Shown here in pieces: positions 1 through 8,827 of a stretch of 64,000 nt of DNA (position 1 is its first letter; every line of letters starts with the position of its first letter). The stretch comes from Mucilaginibacter ginsenosidivorax (GTDB taxonomy: Bacteria; Bacteroidota; Bacteroidia; Sphingobacteriales; Sphingobacteriaceae): assembly GCF_007971525.1 (NCBI RefSeq), contig NZ_CP042437.1, forward strand, positions 7,192,001 through 7,256,000. Reading direction: 5' to 3'. Below the pieces are notes generated by a model. It saw nothing but the letters and a program-made list of their open reading frames with translations, ran no database searches and was not told the DNA's origin. A program made the position numbers and the translations under genes.

Positions 1-573
1 ACCATAGAGGGTGTTGGAACTGTGGTTGATGATACCGACAGGGTGATGATAGCTTCAAGCGCCGTGATCCCTATATTCGGTTTTAAAGACTGGGAATATC
101 GCAACTTAACCAATGTAATATTATACCCGGATACTTTTGATGGCGAGTTTCAGTTTGAAGGCGGGAGCCGGAACATATTAGGTATGGTAGGCAGCGGTTA
201 CATGAACGGGCAGATGATATTATCACGTGCGGCGCTCATCAAAGGTTTTTCCAAATCGGCAGGGAAGGAAAATACCGCTATTCATGAATTTGTGCACCTG
301 CTGGATAAAAGCGATGGCGCTACCGACGGCGTGCCCGAAAACCTGCTGGCACATGAGTATGTGTTGCCCTGGCTAAAGATGATACACCAGGAAATTCATA
401 AAATTGAAGAGGGTAAATCGGATATCAATCCCTACGCCGTTACTAACGAAGCTGAATTTTTTGCGGTAGTGGCCGAATATTTTTTTCAAAAGCCAACTGA
501 GCTTAAACACAAACATCCCGAGCTTTACGAAATACTAAGCACTATATTTATGCAGGATAGGGCCGATGATTAA
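1..573 (+). CDS. MtfA/M90-family zinc peptidase, 5' truncated
   Basis: The frame is open from base 1, so the gene begins before the window and the GTG at 22 is not a real start. About 190 residues are visible. The HEFVH zinc motif followed by LLDKSDG, and the downstream NEAEFFAV segment that would supply the third ligand, match the M90 family of MtfA, a cytosolic aminopeptidase that in enterobacteria titrates the glucose regulator Mlc. The C-terminal SDINPYAVTN and KHPELYEIL stretches are also family-like. Mlc is a proteobacterial partner, so the role here is open. The stop overlaps the convergent neighbour by 4 bases. Confidence 0.85.
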   Translation, partial: TIEGVGTVVDDTDRVMIASSAVIPIFGFKDWEYRNLTNVILYPDTFDGEFQFEGGSRNILGMVGSGYMNGQMILSRAALIKGFSKSAGKENTAIHEFVHLLDKSDGATDGVPENLLAHEYVLPWLKMIHQEIHKIEEGKSDINPYAVTNEAEFFAVVAEYFFQKPTELKHKHPELYEILSTIFMQDRADD

Positions 574-1388
574 TTAAAACCCAAATCCAGTTGCCCTAAA
601 ACTTCCAGCGTTTTGCCCTGGTTGCCATCAATAAGATAAACCGGGGTTTCTTCATGCCTGGAGGCTACAACAATGTGAACACCATCGGCGCAGGCGGTAA
701 AAAGTTCCTCCACCAGTTTTGGATCGTTGTTGTTTTTAGATAGGTGCGACAGCAGCAAATGCGTCATATGTGCCGAGCGATGTGTGGTAAAAAGAGCCAG
801 GGCCTGCTTGTTACTCAGGTGACCCTTACCGCCGCGGATACGCCTTTTAAGATGATAGGGGTAGCCACCGGTGTCCAGCATAACCTCATCGTAATTAGCT
901 TCTAAAAAGGCGGCGTGGCATTGACTAAAATAACGGATGAGCCTGTCGCAAACAATGCCCAGGTCGGTAAATATCCCAACTTTAATGTCATTGCAGTTAA
1001 CTATAAAACTATGTGGTTCTGAGGCATCATGCTCTTTGGGAAACGATGTTACCTCCAGCTGGCCAACGGTAACCGTTTCAAACTCGCGCAGGTGATGGAT
1101 TAGTTTGGCATCTACAGTGTTTCCTAAATGGAGCAGGGTGCCTGGCGTGATATAAACCGGGAGGTTGAATTTTTTGGCCAGTACCGGAATGCCACGGATA
1201 TGGTCGGAATGTTCATGGGATACAAAAATGGCTTTTACTTTGCTCATGGGCAGGCCCAGGCGGGCCATGCGTTTTTCGGTTTCGCGACACGATATACCTG
1301 CATCAACCAAAATAGCCTCCTGATCGTTCCCCACATAATAGCAATTGCCATTACTCCCCGAATTTAGTGATGTAATAAATAAAGACAT
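570..1388 (-). CDS. MBL-fold metallo-hydrolase, YycJ/WalJ-like
   Basis: A 272-residue metallo-beta-lactamase-fold protein. The metal-binding motif is H58-E-H60-S-D62-H63, and the N-terminal SLNSGSNGNCYYVG and C-terminal LLSHLSKNNNDP segments are typical of the YycJ/WalJ subgroup, whose members are linked to DNA metabolism as predicted 5'-3' exonucleases. The length is normal and no residue of the motif is missing. It is convergent with the M90 peptidase gene and has a 160-bp upstream spacer containing a dispersed repeat. The nuclease activity is inferred from the family. Confidence 0.85.
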   Translation of the reverse strand: MSLFITSLNSGSNGNCYYVGNDQEAILVDAGISCRETEKRMARLGLPMSKVKAIFVSHEHSDHIRGIPVLAKKFNLPVYITPGTLLHLGNTVDAKLIHHLREFETVTVGQLEVTSFPKEHDASEPHSFIVNCNDIKVGIFTDLGIVCDRLIRYFSQCHAAFLEANYDEVMLDTGGYPYHLKRRIRGGKGHLSNKQALALFTTHRSAHMTHLLLSHLSKNNNDPKLVEELFTACADGVHIVVASRHEETPVYLIDGNQGKTLEVLGQLDLGFN

Positions 1389-1389
1389 G

Positions 1390-1432
1390 TTTTTGAGCCA
1401 AAAGCTGAAGGCCGAAAGCTAAAAGCCATCAC
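1390..1432. repeat. Dispersed intergenic repeat, AAAGC family
   Basis: The words AAAAGCTGAAGG, CCGAAAGC and TAAAAGCC are near copies of each other. The same vocabulary recurs at about 35172-35200 and 46828-46915, always between genes. Confidence 0.6.
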
Positions 1433-1548
1433 TTCAAAAGTTTGATACAAAGTAACGGATTTACTGAATATTTTTGTTTCTGACCTGCCTAATCTTTTAA
1501 ATAAACTGAAGTTTTTTTGCACTTATAAAAACCTGCTTATATTTAGCC

Positions 1549-2202
1549 ATGGATTCACCGCAAACTTTACCCGTACTTGATGCCGCCGAACTGCGTGTGC
1601 TTGGCTCGCTGATGGAAAAAAGCAAAACCACACCCGACTATTATCCCATGACCCTTAACGGTTTAACTGCAGCTTGTAACCAGAAAACCTCCCGAAAGCC
1701 GGTGGTGAATTACGACGAAGCCACGGTAACCGAAGCGCTGAACACCCTGAAAAGGCGCGGACTTATTTCAACGGCAACCGGCGGATCTATCCGTAATATT
1801 AAATACAAACACAATTTTGCTATCGTTTTTCCGGTAATTCCGGCCGAAGTGGCTTTAATTTGCCTGCTGATACTCCGCGGCCCCCAAACTCCCGGCGAGT
1901 TAAACACCAACTCGGGCAGGTTGTATGAATTTGAATCGATAGAGGAAGTACAGGAAATGCTGGAAAAACTGGCCGATCCGGCTATGCCCTACATCGTGCA
2001 GTTGCCTAAACGTCCCGGTCAAAAAGAACAGCGTTACGCACATTTATTGGCCGGTACCCCTGATATTAGTGATGATGAGGAAATAGAAGAAACAGGCGGC
2101 CGTTCATCAAGCGGCCTTGAAGCACGTGTAGCCAAACTGGAGCACGAACTTGCCGAAATGAAGGAAGCTTTTGATAAGCTGATGAAGGAGTTGATGGGGT
2201 AG
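1549..2202 (+). CDS. YceH family protein (DUF480)
   Basis: A 217-residue protein of the YceH/DUF480 family. The N-terminal segment LDAAELRVLGSLMEKSKTTP and the following YYPMTLNGLTAACNQKTSR are the family signature. They form paired winged-helix domains over roughly residues 8-170. A charged C-terminal tail (about 180-217) looks like a short coiled coil, with ARVAKLEHELAEM. The fold suggests nucleic-acid binding but no reaction is known. TATATTTA sits just before the ATG and may be a -7 box, giving a very short leader. The stop abuts the ATG of the next gene. Confidence 0.9.
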   Translation: MDSPQTLPVLDAAELRVLGSLMEKSKTTPDYYPMTLNGLTAACNQKTSRKPVVNYDEATVTEALNTLKRRGLISTATGGSIRNIKYKHNFAIVFPVIPAEVALICLLILRGPQTPGELNTNSGRLYEFESIEEVQEMLEKLADPAMPYIVQLPKRPGQKEQRYAHLLAGTPDISDDEEIEETGGRSSSGLEARVAKLEHELAEMKEAFDKLMKELMG

Positions 2203-2625
2203 ATGAATTTTGCAGCCAATAAATATTTCAAAATACTTGCCGAAACTGATACTTTGATACTTGGGCATGAATTTGAATATGCTGCTCTGATAAATAAACG
2301 AAGTAAGAAGGAGGTTTTCTATCACGGGTTTGGCTATGGCGATCCCTGCTGTGGTCTAATAGGGCCAGATAATAATTGGTGTGCAGTTGGCGGCAATGAA
2401 CTTGTTGTTTGGACAAAAGACGGGGACGCTCGAATATTTATTGAAATCGAAATCTCATGGATTGAAGATATGAGGCTAAAATCAAACTATGAATTTGAAT
2501 TTTTGGTAGATCCATGGTCTGAATATGGGGTGGTATGGCGTATGAACGTTCAAACGATGGAGATGCAAAAGATTAAGGATTTTGATTTGCGCGATCAGCC
2601 AAATTCAGAAGATGTTCGATGGTAA
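2203..2625 (+). CDS. Hypothetical protein downstream of YceH
   Basis: A 140-residue soluble protein whose ATG directly follows the yceH stop with no spacer, so the pair is probably co-transcribed and translationally coupled. It is acidic and aromatic-rich (GYGDPCC, NNWCAVGG, ISWIEDM). It has no signal peptide or membrane segment. I do not recognise a family. The size and composition recall immunity-type or SMI1-like small proteins, but no motif supports that. Confidence 0.7.
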   Translation: MNFAANKYFKILAETDTLILGHEFEYAALINKRSKKEVFYHGFGYGDPCCGLIGPDNNWCAVGGNELVVWTKDGDARIFIEIEISWIEDMRLKSNYEFEFLVDPWSEYGVVWRMNVQTMEMQKIKDFDLRDQPNSEDVRW

Positions 2626-2650
2626 ACACTTTGATTTCAGCTTAATTTAC

Positions 2651-2694
2651 GTAAGCTATAAGCTTACACCAGTTCAACCACGAGCTGAAGCTCG
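2651..2694. repeat. Two adjacent palindromes between convergent genes
   Basis: GTAAGCT-ATA-AGCTTAC (2651-2667) and CGAGCT-GA-AGCTCG (2681-2694) lie between two convergent genes. There is no T tract on either side, so terminator function is only a guess. Confidence 0.5.
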
Positions 2695-2717
2695 CGGGAG
2701 CTACGGGCTAAAAAAAT

Positions 2718-5700
2718 CTACTTAACTTTTTTACTCACCCAGGCCATCATTTTATGCGCCGCTTTCAAAACTGCAATCAGGCCTTCTGATTTCATGGGCT
2801 TGGCAATATAATCATCCATACCTTCTGCTATGCACAAGTCGCGGTCATCGGGGCCGGCGTTGGCGGTCATGGCGATGATAAAGGGCTGTAACTTACGGTC
2901 GCTTTCACGGATTGACCGGGTGGCCTCAAAGCCGTCCATTTCGGGCATTTGTACATCCATCAATATCACATTAAATTCCTGCTCGTCCAGTTTCTTTAAT
3001 ACTTCAAGTCCGTTTTCGGCCATTGTAAATTCATAGCCCAGTTTGCTCAACATCCTGCTGATGAGTTTTTGGTTAACCTGGTTATCCTCGGCTACCAGGA
3101 TATTTAAAGGAAACTCTGCCGCGAAGTTGCTGTCAAGCAGCTTTACCGCTTTCGGCTCTGCTACAGGCGCACTCCCAACGCTCCTCAATTCGGCTTGCAC
3201 ACTTTTGCCCAGCTGGTTTTGTTTAACCGGTTTTGTTAAAATAGCGGCAAACAAGCCGGGGTATTTTACCTTCGAACTGTCGCCGATAGAACTGAGCATG
3301 ATGATGGGAAGCTGTGGATATTTTGCTTTTGCAGCCTCGGCAAAGCCAACACCATCCATCTCAGGCATTTCCATATCGGTAATAATCAGGTTGTAGTCTT
3401 TGTTATTGACCAGCAAATCAAGTCCCTCGGTGGCAGATGATGCCGTTTGTGTAATAAGGCCCCACTGCTCCAGTTGGGTTTTAAGAATAAAACGATTTGT
3501 TTTATTATCGTCAACCACCAATACTTTTTTGCCTTCCAGGTCGGCAGTATCAAATACCAGGGGAACATATTTAGACTGTTTTTGGCTTACCGCAACTTTT
3601 ATAGTAAACACAAATACCGAGCCCTCGCCATATACGCTCTCAACCCAAATATCACCGCCCATTAGTTTAACCAGGCGCTGGCTAATTACCAGGCCAAGCC
3701 CCGTGCCGCCGTATTTGCGCGTGGTTGATGAGTCGGCCTGCCAAAAGGCATTAAACAAGCCGGATACTTTTTCTTCAGAAATACCTATTCCGGTATCCAT
3801 GATGCTGAAGCCTATTTCAATTTGTCCGTCAGGATGTGTTTTTGATGAAAATACCTTTATAAATACCTCGCCTTTTTGCGTAAACTTGAGTGCATTGCTT
3901 GTTAAATTGGTAATCACCTGTTTAAGGCGCAAGCTATCGCCAATAACCTGCTGGGGCAGGGCAGGGTCTATCTGGTACACCAATTCCAGGCCTTGTTGCG
4001 AAGCTATAGGCGAGAAAATATCCATCACTTCCTCAATGCAATGGCGAAGGTCAAAATCCTCCTGTTCCATGTTCATTTTGCCCGATTCTATCTTCGAAAA
4101 ATCAAGAATATCGTTAATTACATTCACCAAACTATCACCGCACGAAATGATGGTATCGGTATATTCCCGCTGCTCGGTATTCAGCTCGGTTTCGCCTAAA
4201 AGCGAAGCCATACCTATAACCCCATTCATCGGCGTGCGAATTTCGTGGCTCATGGTGGCCAGGAAAATGCTTTTAGCCTGGTTGGCCTTGTCGGCCTCTT
4301 CGCGGGCCTCTTTTTCATGCGCCATATGCATTTCCAGCTCTTCCGATTGGGATAGTAACTCCTCGTTCAAGGCATGCAATTCTTCTGATTGGGATTGCAA
4401 TTCTTCGTTTAATACCTGCAAATCTTCCGACTGCTTTTTTAACTCCTGCGATTGCTGTAAAACTTCGGCGGTACGCTCAGATACCTGCTCTTCAAGCAAT
4501 CGTTTTTGCTTTTCTATATTGTTTACCTTGGCCTTATACAAACCATAAATTATGGCAAAAACAAACAGGGCAGTAAGCGATAAAAACCACCAGGTTAGCC
4601 AAAATGGGGGTAAAACGATGATTTCTAAAGTAAGTTCATGACGCGACCATTTGCCATCGCCGTTACGGCTTTTTACTTTAAACGTGTAAGTGCCCGCGGG
4701 TAGGTTGGTATAGGTTGCCGTATTTTTGTTACCTACGTAGTTCCACGTTTTATCAAAGCCCACCAATTGATAGGCATATTGTTTTTTGCTGGCCAGCCCA
4801 AAATCCAACGATACAAATTCAAGTGAAATTACCGATTGCTTATGGGTTAACGTAATTGATTTTGCCTCCGAAATATCTTCTTTTAAGGGTGAAGGATCGT
4901 TGTCGTTTTGAGCTACCGGTACGGTTTTATTGAAAATCTGGAAATCAGTTAATATCAGTGGCGGATCGTATGAAGTTTCACTTATCTTTTCAGGATCAAA
5001 CATGTTGAAGCCATTAATTCCTCCAAAATAAATGGTGCCGTCTTTACTAATTGCTGCCGAATGCGGTTTAAACTCGTCGGATTGCAGGCCGTCCTCAACG
5101 GTGAAATTCCTGAATTGCTTTGTACGGGGATTAAACCTTGAAATTCCATTATTGGTGCTTATCCATAAGTTATTGTTCCTGTCTTCCCTGATGGCATAAG
5201 TGTAATCGTTTGGCAGGCCGTCTTTTGCTTTATAATTGCTAAACTGCCTGGTTTGTGTATCAAAGTGCGTTAATCCATTATAAGTACAAATCCAGATGTT
5301 ACCCAGGTGATCTTCAAATAAATCGAGCGCCGCATTATTACCCGTGCTGTTTTTTAACACATCGTACTTGTATATTTTAAAAGAGTTGGTCTCGGGCTCA
5401 AACAAATCAAGGCTGCCATCATTCGTGCCAACCCAAAGGTTTCCTTTCGAATCGGCTAAAAGAGAGTTGATGTTATCGCTGCCTATGCTTGTCGGGTTAG
5501 CCGGATCATGCCGGTAATGGATAAAACCATTCGTCTTCGGGTTAAATAAATCCAGGCCCTGGCCCAGTGTGCCACACCAAATTTTATTATCGGGAGTAAC
5601 AGCAACGGCATAAACATTATTACCGCTTAAACTGGTAGAGTCGTTGGGCTTATTGCGATACGATTTGAATTTGTGGGTTTGTAAATCCATAACGCTCATG

Positions 5701-7055
5701 CCATCCCCCCAGGTACCTATCCACAAATTATTTTTGTAATCTTCTTTTAATGCTAAAACGTAGTTGCCGCTTATGCTTGTTTTATCGGCGTCATTATAGC
5801 GATACGCCTTAAACGTACCTTTTTTAGGATCGAACTGGTTGAGGCCGCCACCATCCGTGCCTATCCAGATGTTTGCTTTTTTATCTTCCAGGATACTTAA
5901 AACAAAATTGTTGGATATGCTATTGGCCAGTGAGTTATGATTGTAGTGTTTAAAGTTATCGGTTACCTTTTTATATAAACTGATGCCCGTGGCAAAACCG
6001 CTCACCCACATGTTACCTGTGTTATCTTTTAGTACTACATCAACTGAATTGCTGGCGATACTCGTATTATCTACTTCATCCTGTAAATGGTTGCTGAATG
6101 TGCCCTTTTCATAATTAAAAATGCTAAGGCCACCGTTTTCGGTGCCAATCCATAAATTTTGGTTGCTATCTTCGGCAATACATTGGATGCTATTATAGGC
6201 TAACGAATTGCTGTTGTTGGGGTCGTTTTTGAAATGCCGAAAAGTTACTGTAGCCGGGTCGTAGAGATTTAAACCACCGGAGCCGCAGCCTACCCATAAA
6301 CGATGGCTGCTGTCTTCAAAAATACTGGTTATCCTATCTGCAGAAATGGTACCGCCGTCGTGTTCGTTGTGTTTAAAAGAGGTGAAGCTTTTGGTTTTTG
6401 CATCAAAAAGATTGAGGCCTCCATACGCGGTGCCGATCCAAACATCGCCTTTACTATCTACATAAGTTACCCGGGTATTATCATCGCTTAAACTGGTCGA
6501 ATCACGCTTGTTGTTGCGGTAATGGATAAATTTGTTTTGATTAACAATATATTGGTCTACACCATCTTTCAAGGTGGCAATCCATAAATTGCCGCTTTTA
6601 TCCAAAGCAATATTTACGGTAAAGTTGCTGGCCAGGGTATTTGGAATTTTATCGTTATGCAGAAAACGGGTAAAACGGTTTTTATTCCGGTCGAATTTAT
6701 TAAGCCCTCCGCTGGTGGCTATCCATAAACTGCCGTCTTTATCTTCGGCAATGTGGTTTATGTAGTTGTTGCTAATGCTGGTTTTATCGTTAACATCATT
6801 CCTGAAAACTTTAAATTTATTGCCATCGTACCGGTTTAGGCCGTCGCGGGTGCCAACCCAGATAAAGCCCTGCTTACCCTGGATCATGGTGTTGATGTTA
6901 AGCTCAGAAAGATTTTCCTTACTGCCTATGTGCTGAAAGTGCATAGGATGCTCCTGGGCCAAAACCTCAAATGAACATGCTATAAGAATGAATACCAGGT
7001 AATACTTTAAGCCCCTTATCGACATCAGAAAAACATAAGATTTTGGCGTACGCAC
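2718..7055 (-). CDS. Hybrid two-component sensor with two receiver domains
   Basis: A 1445-residue one-protein phosphorelay. It starts with a signal peptide (to about residue 34) and about fourteen two-component propeller repeats forming a periplasmic double beta-propeller (roughly 35-720), with recurring IWIGT and LWVGT blade motifs. Then come a Y_Y_Y domain (about 745-815), one membrane helix (FWLTWWFLSLTALFVFAIIY), a heptad coiled coil of repeated NEEL/SQSEEL units, HisKA with MSHEIRTPMNG, HATPase, and two receiver domains (VVDDN...ITDMEMPEMDG and VAEDN...LMDVQMPEMDG). Unlike canonical Bacteroides HTCS proteins it has no AraC DNA-binding domain, so output must pass to another protein. No polysaccharide locus lies next to it. 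An internal ATG at 7025 is an alternative start. Confidence 0.93.
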   Translation of the reverse strand: MRTPKSYVFLMSIRGLKYYLVFILIACSFEVLAQEHPMHFQHIGSKENLSELNINTMIQGKQGFIWVGTRDGLNRYDGNKFKVFRNDVNDKTSISNNYINHIAEDKDGSLWIATSGGLNKFDRNKNRFTRFLHNDKIPNTLASNFTVNIALDKSGNLWIATLKDGVDQYIVNQNKFIHYRNNKRDSTSLSDDNTRVTYVDSKGDVWIGTAYGGLNLFDAKTKSFTSFKHNEHDGGTISADRITSIFEDSSHRLWVGCGSGGLNLYDPATVTFRHFKNDPNNSNSLAYNSIQCIAEDSNQNLWIGTENGGLSIFNYEKGTFSNHLQDEVDNTSIASNSVDVVLKDNTGNMWVSGFATGISLYKKVTDNFKHYNHNSLANSISNNFVLSILEDKKANIWIGTDGGGLNQFDPKKGTFKAYRYNDADKTSISGNYVLALKEDYKNNLWIGTWGDGMSVMDLQTHKFKSYRNKPNDSTSLSGNNVYAVAVTPDNKIWCGTLGQGLDLFNPKTNGFIHYRHDPANPTSIGSDNINSLLADSKGNLWVGTNDGSLDLFEPETNSFKIYKYDVLKNSTGNNAALDLFEDHLGNIWICTYNGLTHFDTQTRQFSNYKAKDGLPNDYTYAIREDRNNNLWISTNNGISRFNPRTKQFRNFTVEDGLQSDEFKPHSAAISKDGTIYFGGINGFNMFDPEKISETSYDPPLILTDFQIFNKTVPVAQNDNDPSPLKEDISEAKSITLTHKQSVISLEFVSLDFGLASKKQYAYQLVGFDKTWNYVGNKNTATYTNLPAGTYTFKVKSRNGDGKWSRHELTLEIIVLPPFWLTWWFLSLTALFVFAIIYGLYKAKVNNIEKQKRLLEEQVSERTAEVLQQSQELKKQSEDLQVLNEELQSQSEELHALNEELLSQSEELEMHMAHEKEAREEADKANQAKSIFLATMSHEIRTPMNGVIGMASLLGETELNTEQREYTDTIISCGDSLVNVINDILDFSKIESGKMNMEQEDFDLRHCIEEVMDIFSPIASQQGLELVYQIDPALPQQVIGDSLRLKQVITNLTSNALKFTQKGEVFIKVFSSKTHPDGQIEIGFSIMDTGIGISEEKVSGLFNAFWQADSSTTRKYGGTGLGLVISQRLVKLMGGDIWVESVYGEGSVFVFTIKVAVSQKQSKYVPLVFDTADLEGKKVLVVDDNKTNRFILKTQLEQWGLITQTASSATEGLDLLVNNKDYNLIITDMEMPEMDGVGFAEAAKAKYPQLPIIMLSSIGDSSKVKYPGLFAAILTKPVKQNQLGKSVQAELRSVGSAPVAEPKAVKLLDSNFAAEFPLNILVAEDNQVNQKLISRMLSKLGYEFTMAENGLEVLKKLDEQEFNVILMDVQMPEMDGFEATRSIRESDRKLQPFIIAMTANAGPDDRDLCIAEGMDDYIAKPMKSEGLIAVLKAAHKMMAWVSKKVK

Positions 7056-7206
7056 AGATTCCTAATTTAAAACTTATTACGGGATTGTTTACAATTATTT
7101 GATGAATAGTTAAACGGCGTCGAGGCCAAATTAGTTATGCCAATATTAACAACCAATTACAGGTAATACACCGCATTTTACTTAAAACAAGCTAAAGCAT
7201 ATTTTT

Positions 7207-7214
7207 TAACTTTG
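7207..7214 (+). promoter_or_regulatory. Putative -7 promoter box TAACTTTG
   Basis: TAACTTTG matches the Bacteroidota TAnnTTTG -7 consensus and ends only 5 bases before the ATG at 7220, implying a nearly leaderless transcript. No clear -33 TTTG is present. Confidence 0.55.
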
Positions 7215-7219
7215 CCCGT

Positions 7220-7444
7220 ATGGACGAAAAAAGCAAAGACCCGCTGCACGGTAAAACGTTAGAAATGATTTTGAACGAATTGGTTGCCCGTTTTGGCTGG
7301 CCGGAGTTAGGCTACCAGATAAGAATTAATTGTTTTTTGGATAATCCGAGCATATCATCCAGCCTGAAGTTTTTACGCAAAACGCCATGGGCACGTAAAA
7401 AGGTAGAGGATATGTACATCCGCTACTTTGCCAAAAAAAATTAG
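7220..7444 (+). CDS. VF530-family small protein (DUF2132)
   Basis: 74 residues covering the complete VF530/DUF2132 family, with the typical order KDPLHGKTLEMIL, ELVARFGWPELG, INCFLDNPSISSSLKFLRKTPWAR. Family members are small helical proteins with a proposed DNA-binding role; the function is not established. The stop overlaps the convergent DEAD-box-like gene by 4 bases. Confidence 0.88.
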   Translation: MDEKSKDPLHGKTLEMILNELVARFGWPELGYQIRINCFLDNPSISSSLKFLRKTPWARKKVEDMYIRYFAKKN

Positions 7445-8733
7445 TGCTTGCGCTTATTGTTCATTTTTGCTTTTTGGCCCGAGCTAAAGTTATAAGTTTT
7501 TGAATTGGCAGCTTTTTTTTCATGAAAAGCCGCGCCAACTATAGGTCCATCTGGGTTTGCTTTAGGTTCTTTTTTTGCTTTTACCTCTTTTTCAATAATA
7601 AGCTCTTCCGGTAATTCGGCAAGGGCTATTTTTTTACCGGTAGCTTGCTCAATCTTTTTAACCTGGCTAAGCTCCAGGTCGGTGGCAAAAGTAAGTGCCA
7701 TTGTCTCGTTCCCGCTTTCAGGGTGATGGTTTGTCACACGATCAATAAACAATTCCTTTTCTGCCGGTAAGTCAAAATGGATGATAAATGGTATATCGAC
7801 CAGGCTAAAGCTTTCTTCCTGTTCGTTGGATACTAATAACACTCTTGCTTTTTCATCAGCTTTAAACGCGTCTATCGATTTAAAACCCGGGCTGTCAAAA
7901 AACTGGGGGTTTAAATAAGCCACTGCGGTACGTAAACGCGTTTGCAAGCTTTTATAAACTTTATCGGCAGTTGCACGTGTATTTACAAAAACTACGGTTT
8001 TGGTAAATAGTTCTTCATCGTACATAAATAAATTGAGCAGGTTTAATTTAGTGCCGAAGTTGGGTACGTTATATAAAAATTGCGGATGTGTTTCTAAAGG
8101 TTGTTCTGCCAGGGCTTCTACCTCTACAATAGCGGGATCCTTCATAAAAGGATCAAGCATTTTTTGCAGTTTGCTATGCATTACTTCGGTAAATACCAGT
8201 TTCTGACTTTTGCCAATGCTATTTGCCAGTTCGACAACAGGTAGTTGCAAGCCTCTTTTTATCATTTCATCGGCATCATCAACCACAAACATATCAACCT
8301 TGTTAAGGTTAAGGGCAAGCTTCAGGTAAATGGCGCGTGCCCTGTCGGGAGTGGCCACTACAATATCGGCACCGTCGGCCAATGCGTCCATCTGGGCTTC
8401 AATACCTGGCGCCACGTAAAGGCCCACAATTTTGATGGATTTATTTTTGTTCAGGCGGTCAAATTGTTCAATCACGCCAAATACATCCTCTTTATCGGGT
8501 ACAAGCACCAACACACGCGGAACGCCTTCGGGCGCGTAATTAAAGCGGTTTAACACACCAAGCACATAGGTGGTAGTTTTACCGCTACCTTCGTAACCAA
8601 TGGCGATGAGATCCTGGCCGCCTACAATTCTTGAGAGGGTTTTTAATTGCAGTTCTTTAGGGTTTGTAAAACCAGCTTCATTTACCGACCGAACCAGCTG
8701 TTTTTTCAGCTTCAATTTTTCAAACCACACCAT
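7441..8733 (-). CDS. DEAD-box-like protein with degenerate helicase motifs
   Basis: 430 residues with two RecA-like domains and the DEAD-box order of elements. Motif I is intact in its core (GYEGSGKT, 46-53), so nucleotide binding is plausible. The other motifs have drifted. Ia reads PDKED instead of PTREL (79-83), II is DDAD (152-155), and III is TEV instead of SAT (182-184). V is VSNEQEESFSLVDIP around 301-315, and VI is DRVTNHHPESG instead of HRxGRxGRxG (331-341), which removes the arginine finger. The C-tail is Lys-rich. ATP-driven unwinding looks unlikely; an RNA-binding or ribosome-assembly scaffold is a possibility. The frame is intact throughout. Confidence 0.85.
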   Translation of the reverse strand: MVWFEKLKLKKQLVRSVNEAGFTNPKELQLKTLSRIVGGQDLIAIGYEGSGKTTTYVLGVLNRFNYAPEGVPRVLVLVPDKEDVFGVIEQFDRLNKNKSIKIVGLYVAPGIEAQMDALADGADIVVATPDRARAIYLKLALNLNKVDMFVVDDADEMIKRGLQLPVVELANSIGKSQKLVFTEVMHSKLQKMLDPFMKDPAIVEVEALAEQPLETHPQFLYNVPNFGTKLNLLNLFMYDEELFTKTVVFVNTRATADKVYKSLQTRLRTAVAYLNPQFFDSPGFKSIDAFKADEKARVLLVSNEQEESFSLVDIPFIIHFDLPAEKELFIDRVTNHHPESGNETMALTFATDLELSQVKKIEQATGKKIALAELPEELIIEKEVKAKKEPKANPDGPIVGAAFHEKKAANSKTYNFSSGQKAKMNNKRKH

Positions 8734-8785
8734 CTGAGAACTTTATTAAGTATTTAAGAGGGCGAATTTACCTAAATTTCCTTGA

Positions 8786-8820
8786 AAAGAGTCAAGAATC
8801 AAGAGTTAAGAGTCAAGACC
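8786..8820. repeat. Dispersed repeat, AGTCAAGAATCAAGA family
   Basis: Near-tandem words (AAGAGTCAAGAATCAAGAG, TTAAGAGTCAAGACC) between two minus-strand genes. The family recurs at 13224-13350, 37536-37622, 41350-41646, 49264-49298 (inside aroA) and 56368-56397. Confidence 0.75.
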
Positions 8821-8827
8821 GGAGTAG

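Noticed and set aside
3400..4548. 382-residue plus-strand ORF inside the hybrid sensor gene
   Set aside because: It is antisense to the HisKA, HATPase and receiver region, has Ser-rich composition typical of a shadow frame, and resembles no protein.
2718..7055. Canonical HTCS polysaccharide regulator
   Set aside because: It ends with a second receiver domain and no AraC-type DNA-binding domain, and no SusCD or glycoside hydrolase genes are adjacent.
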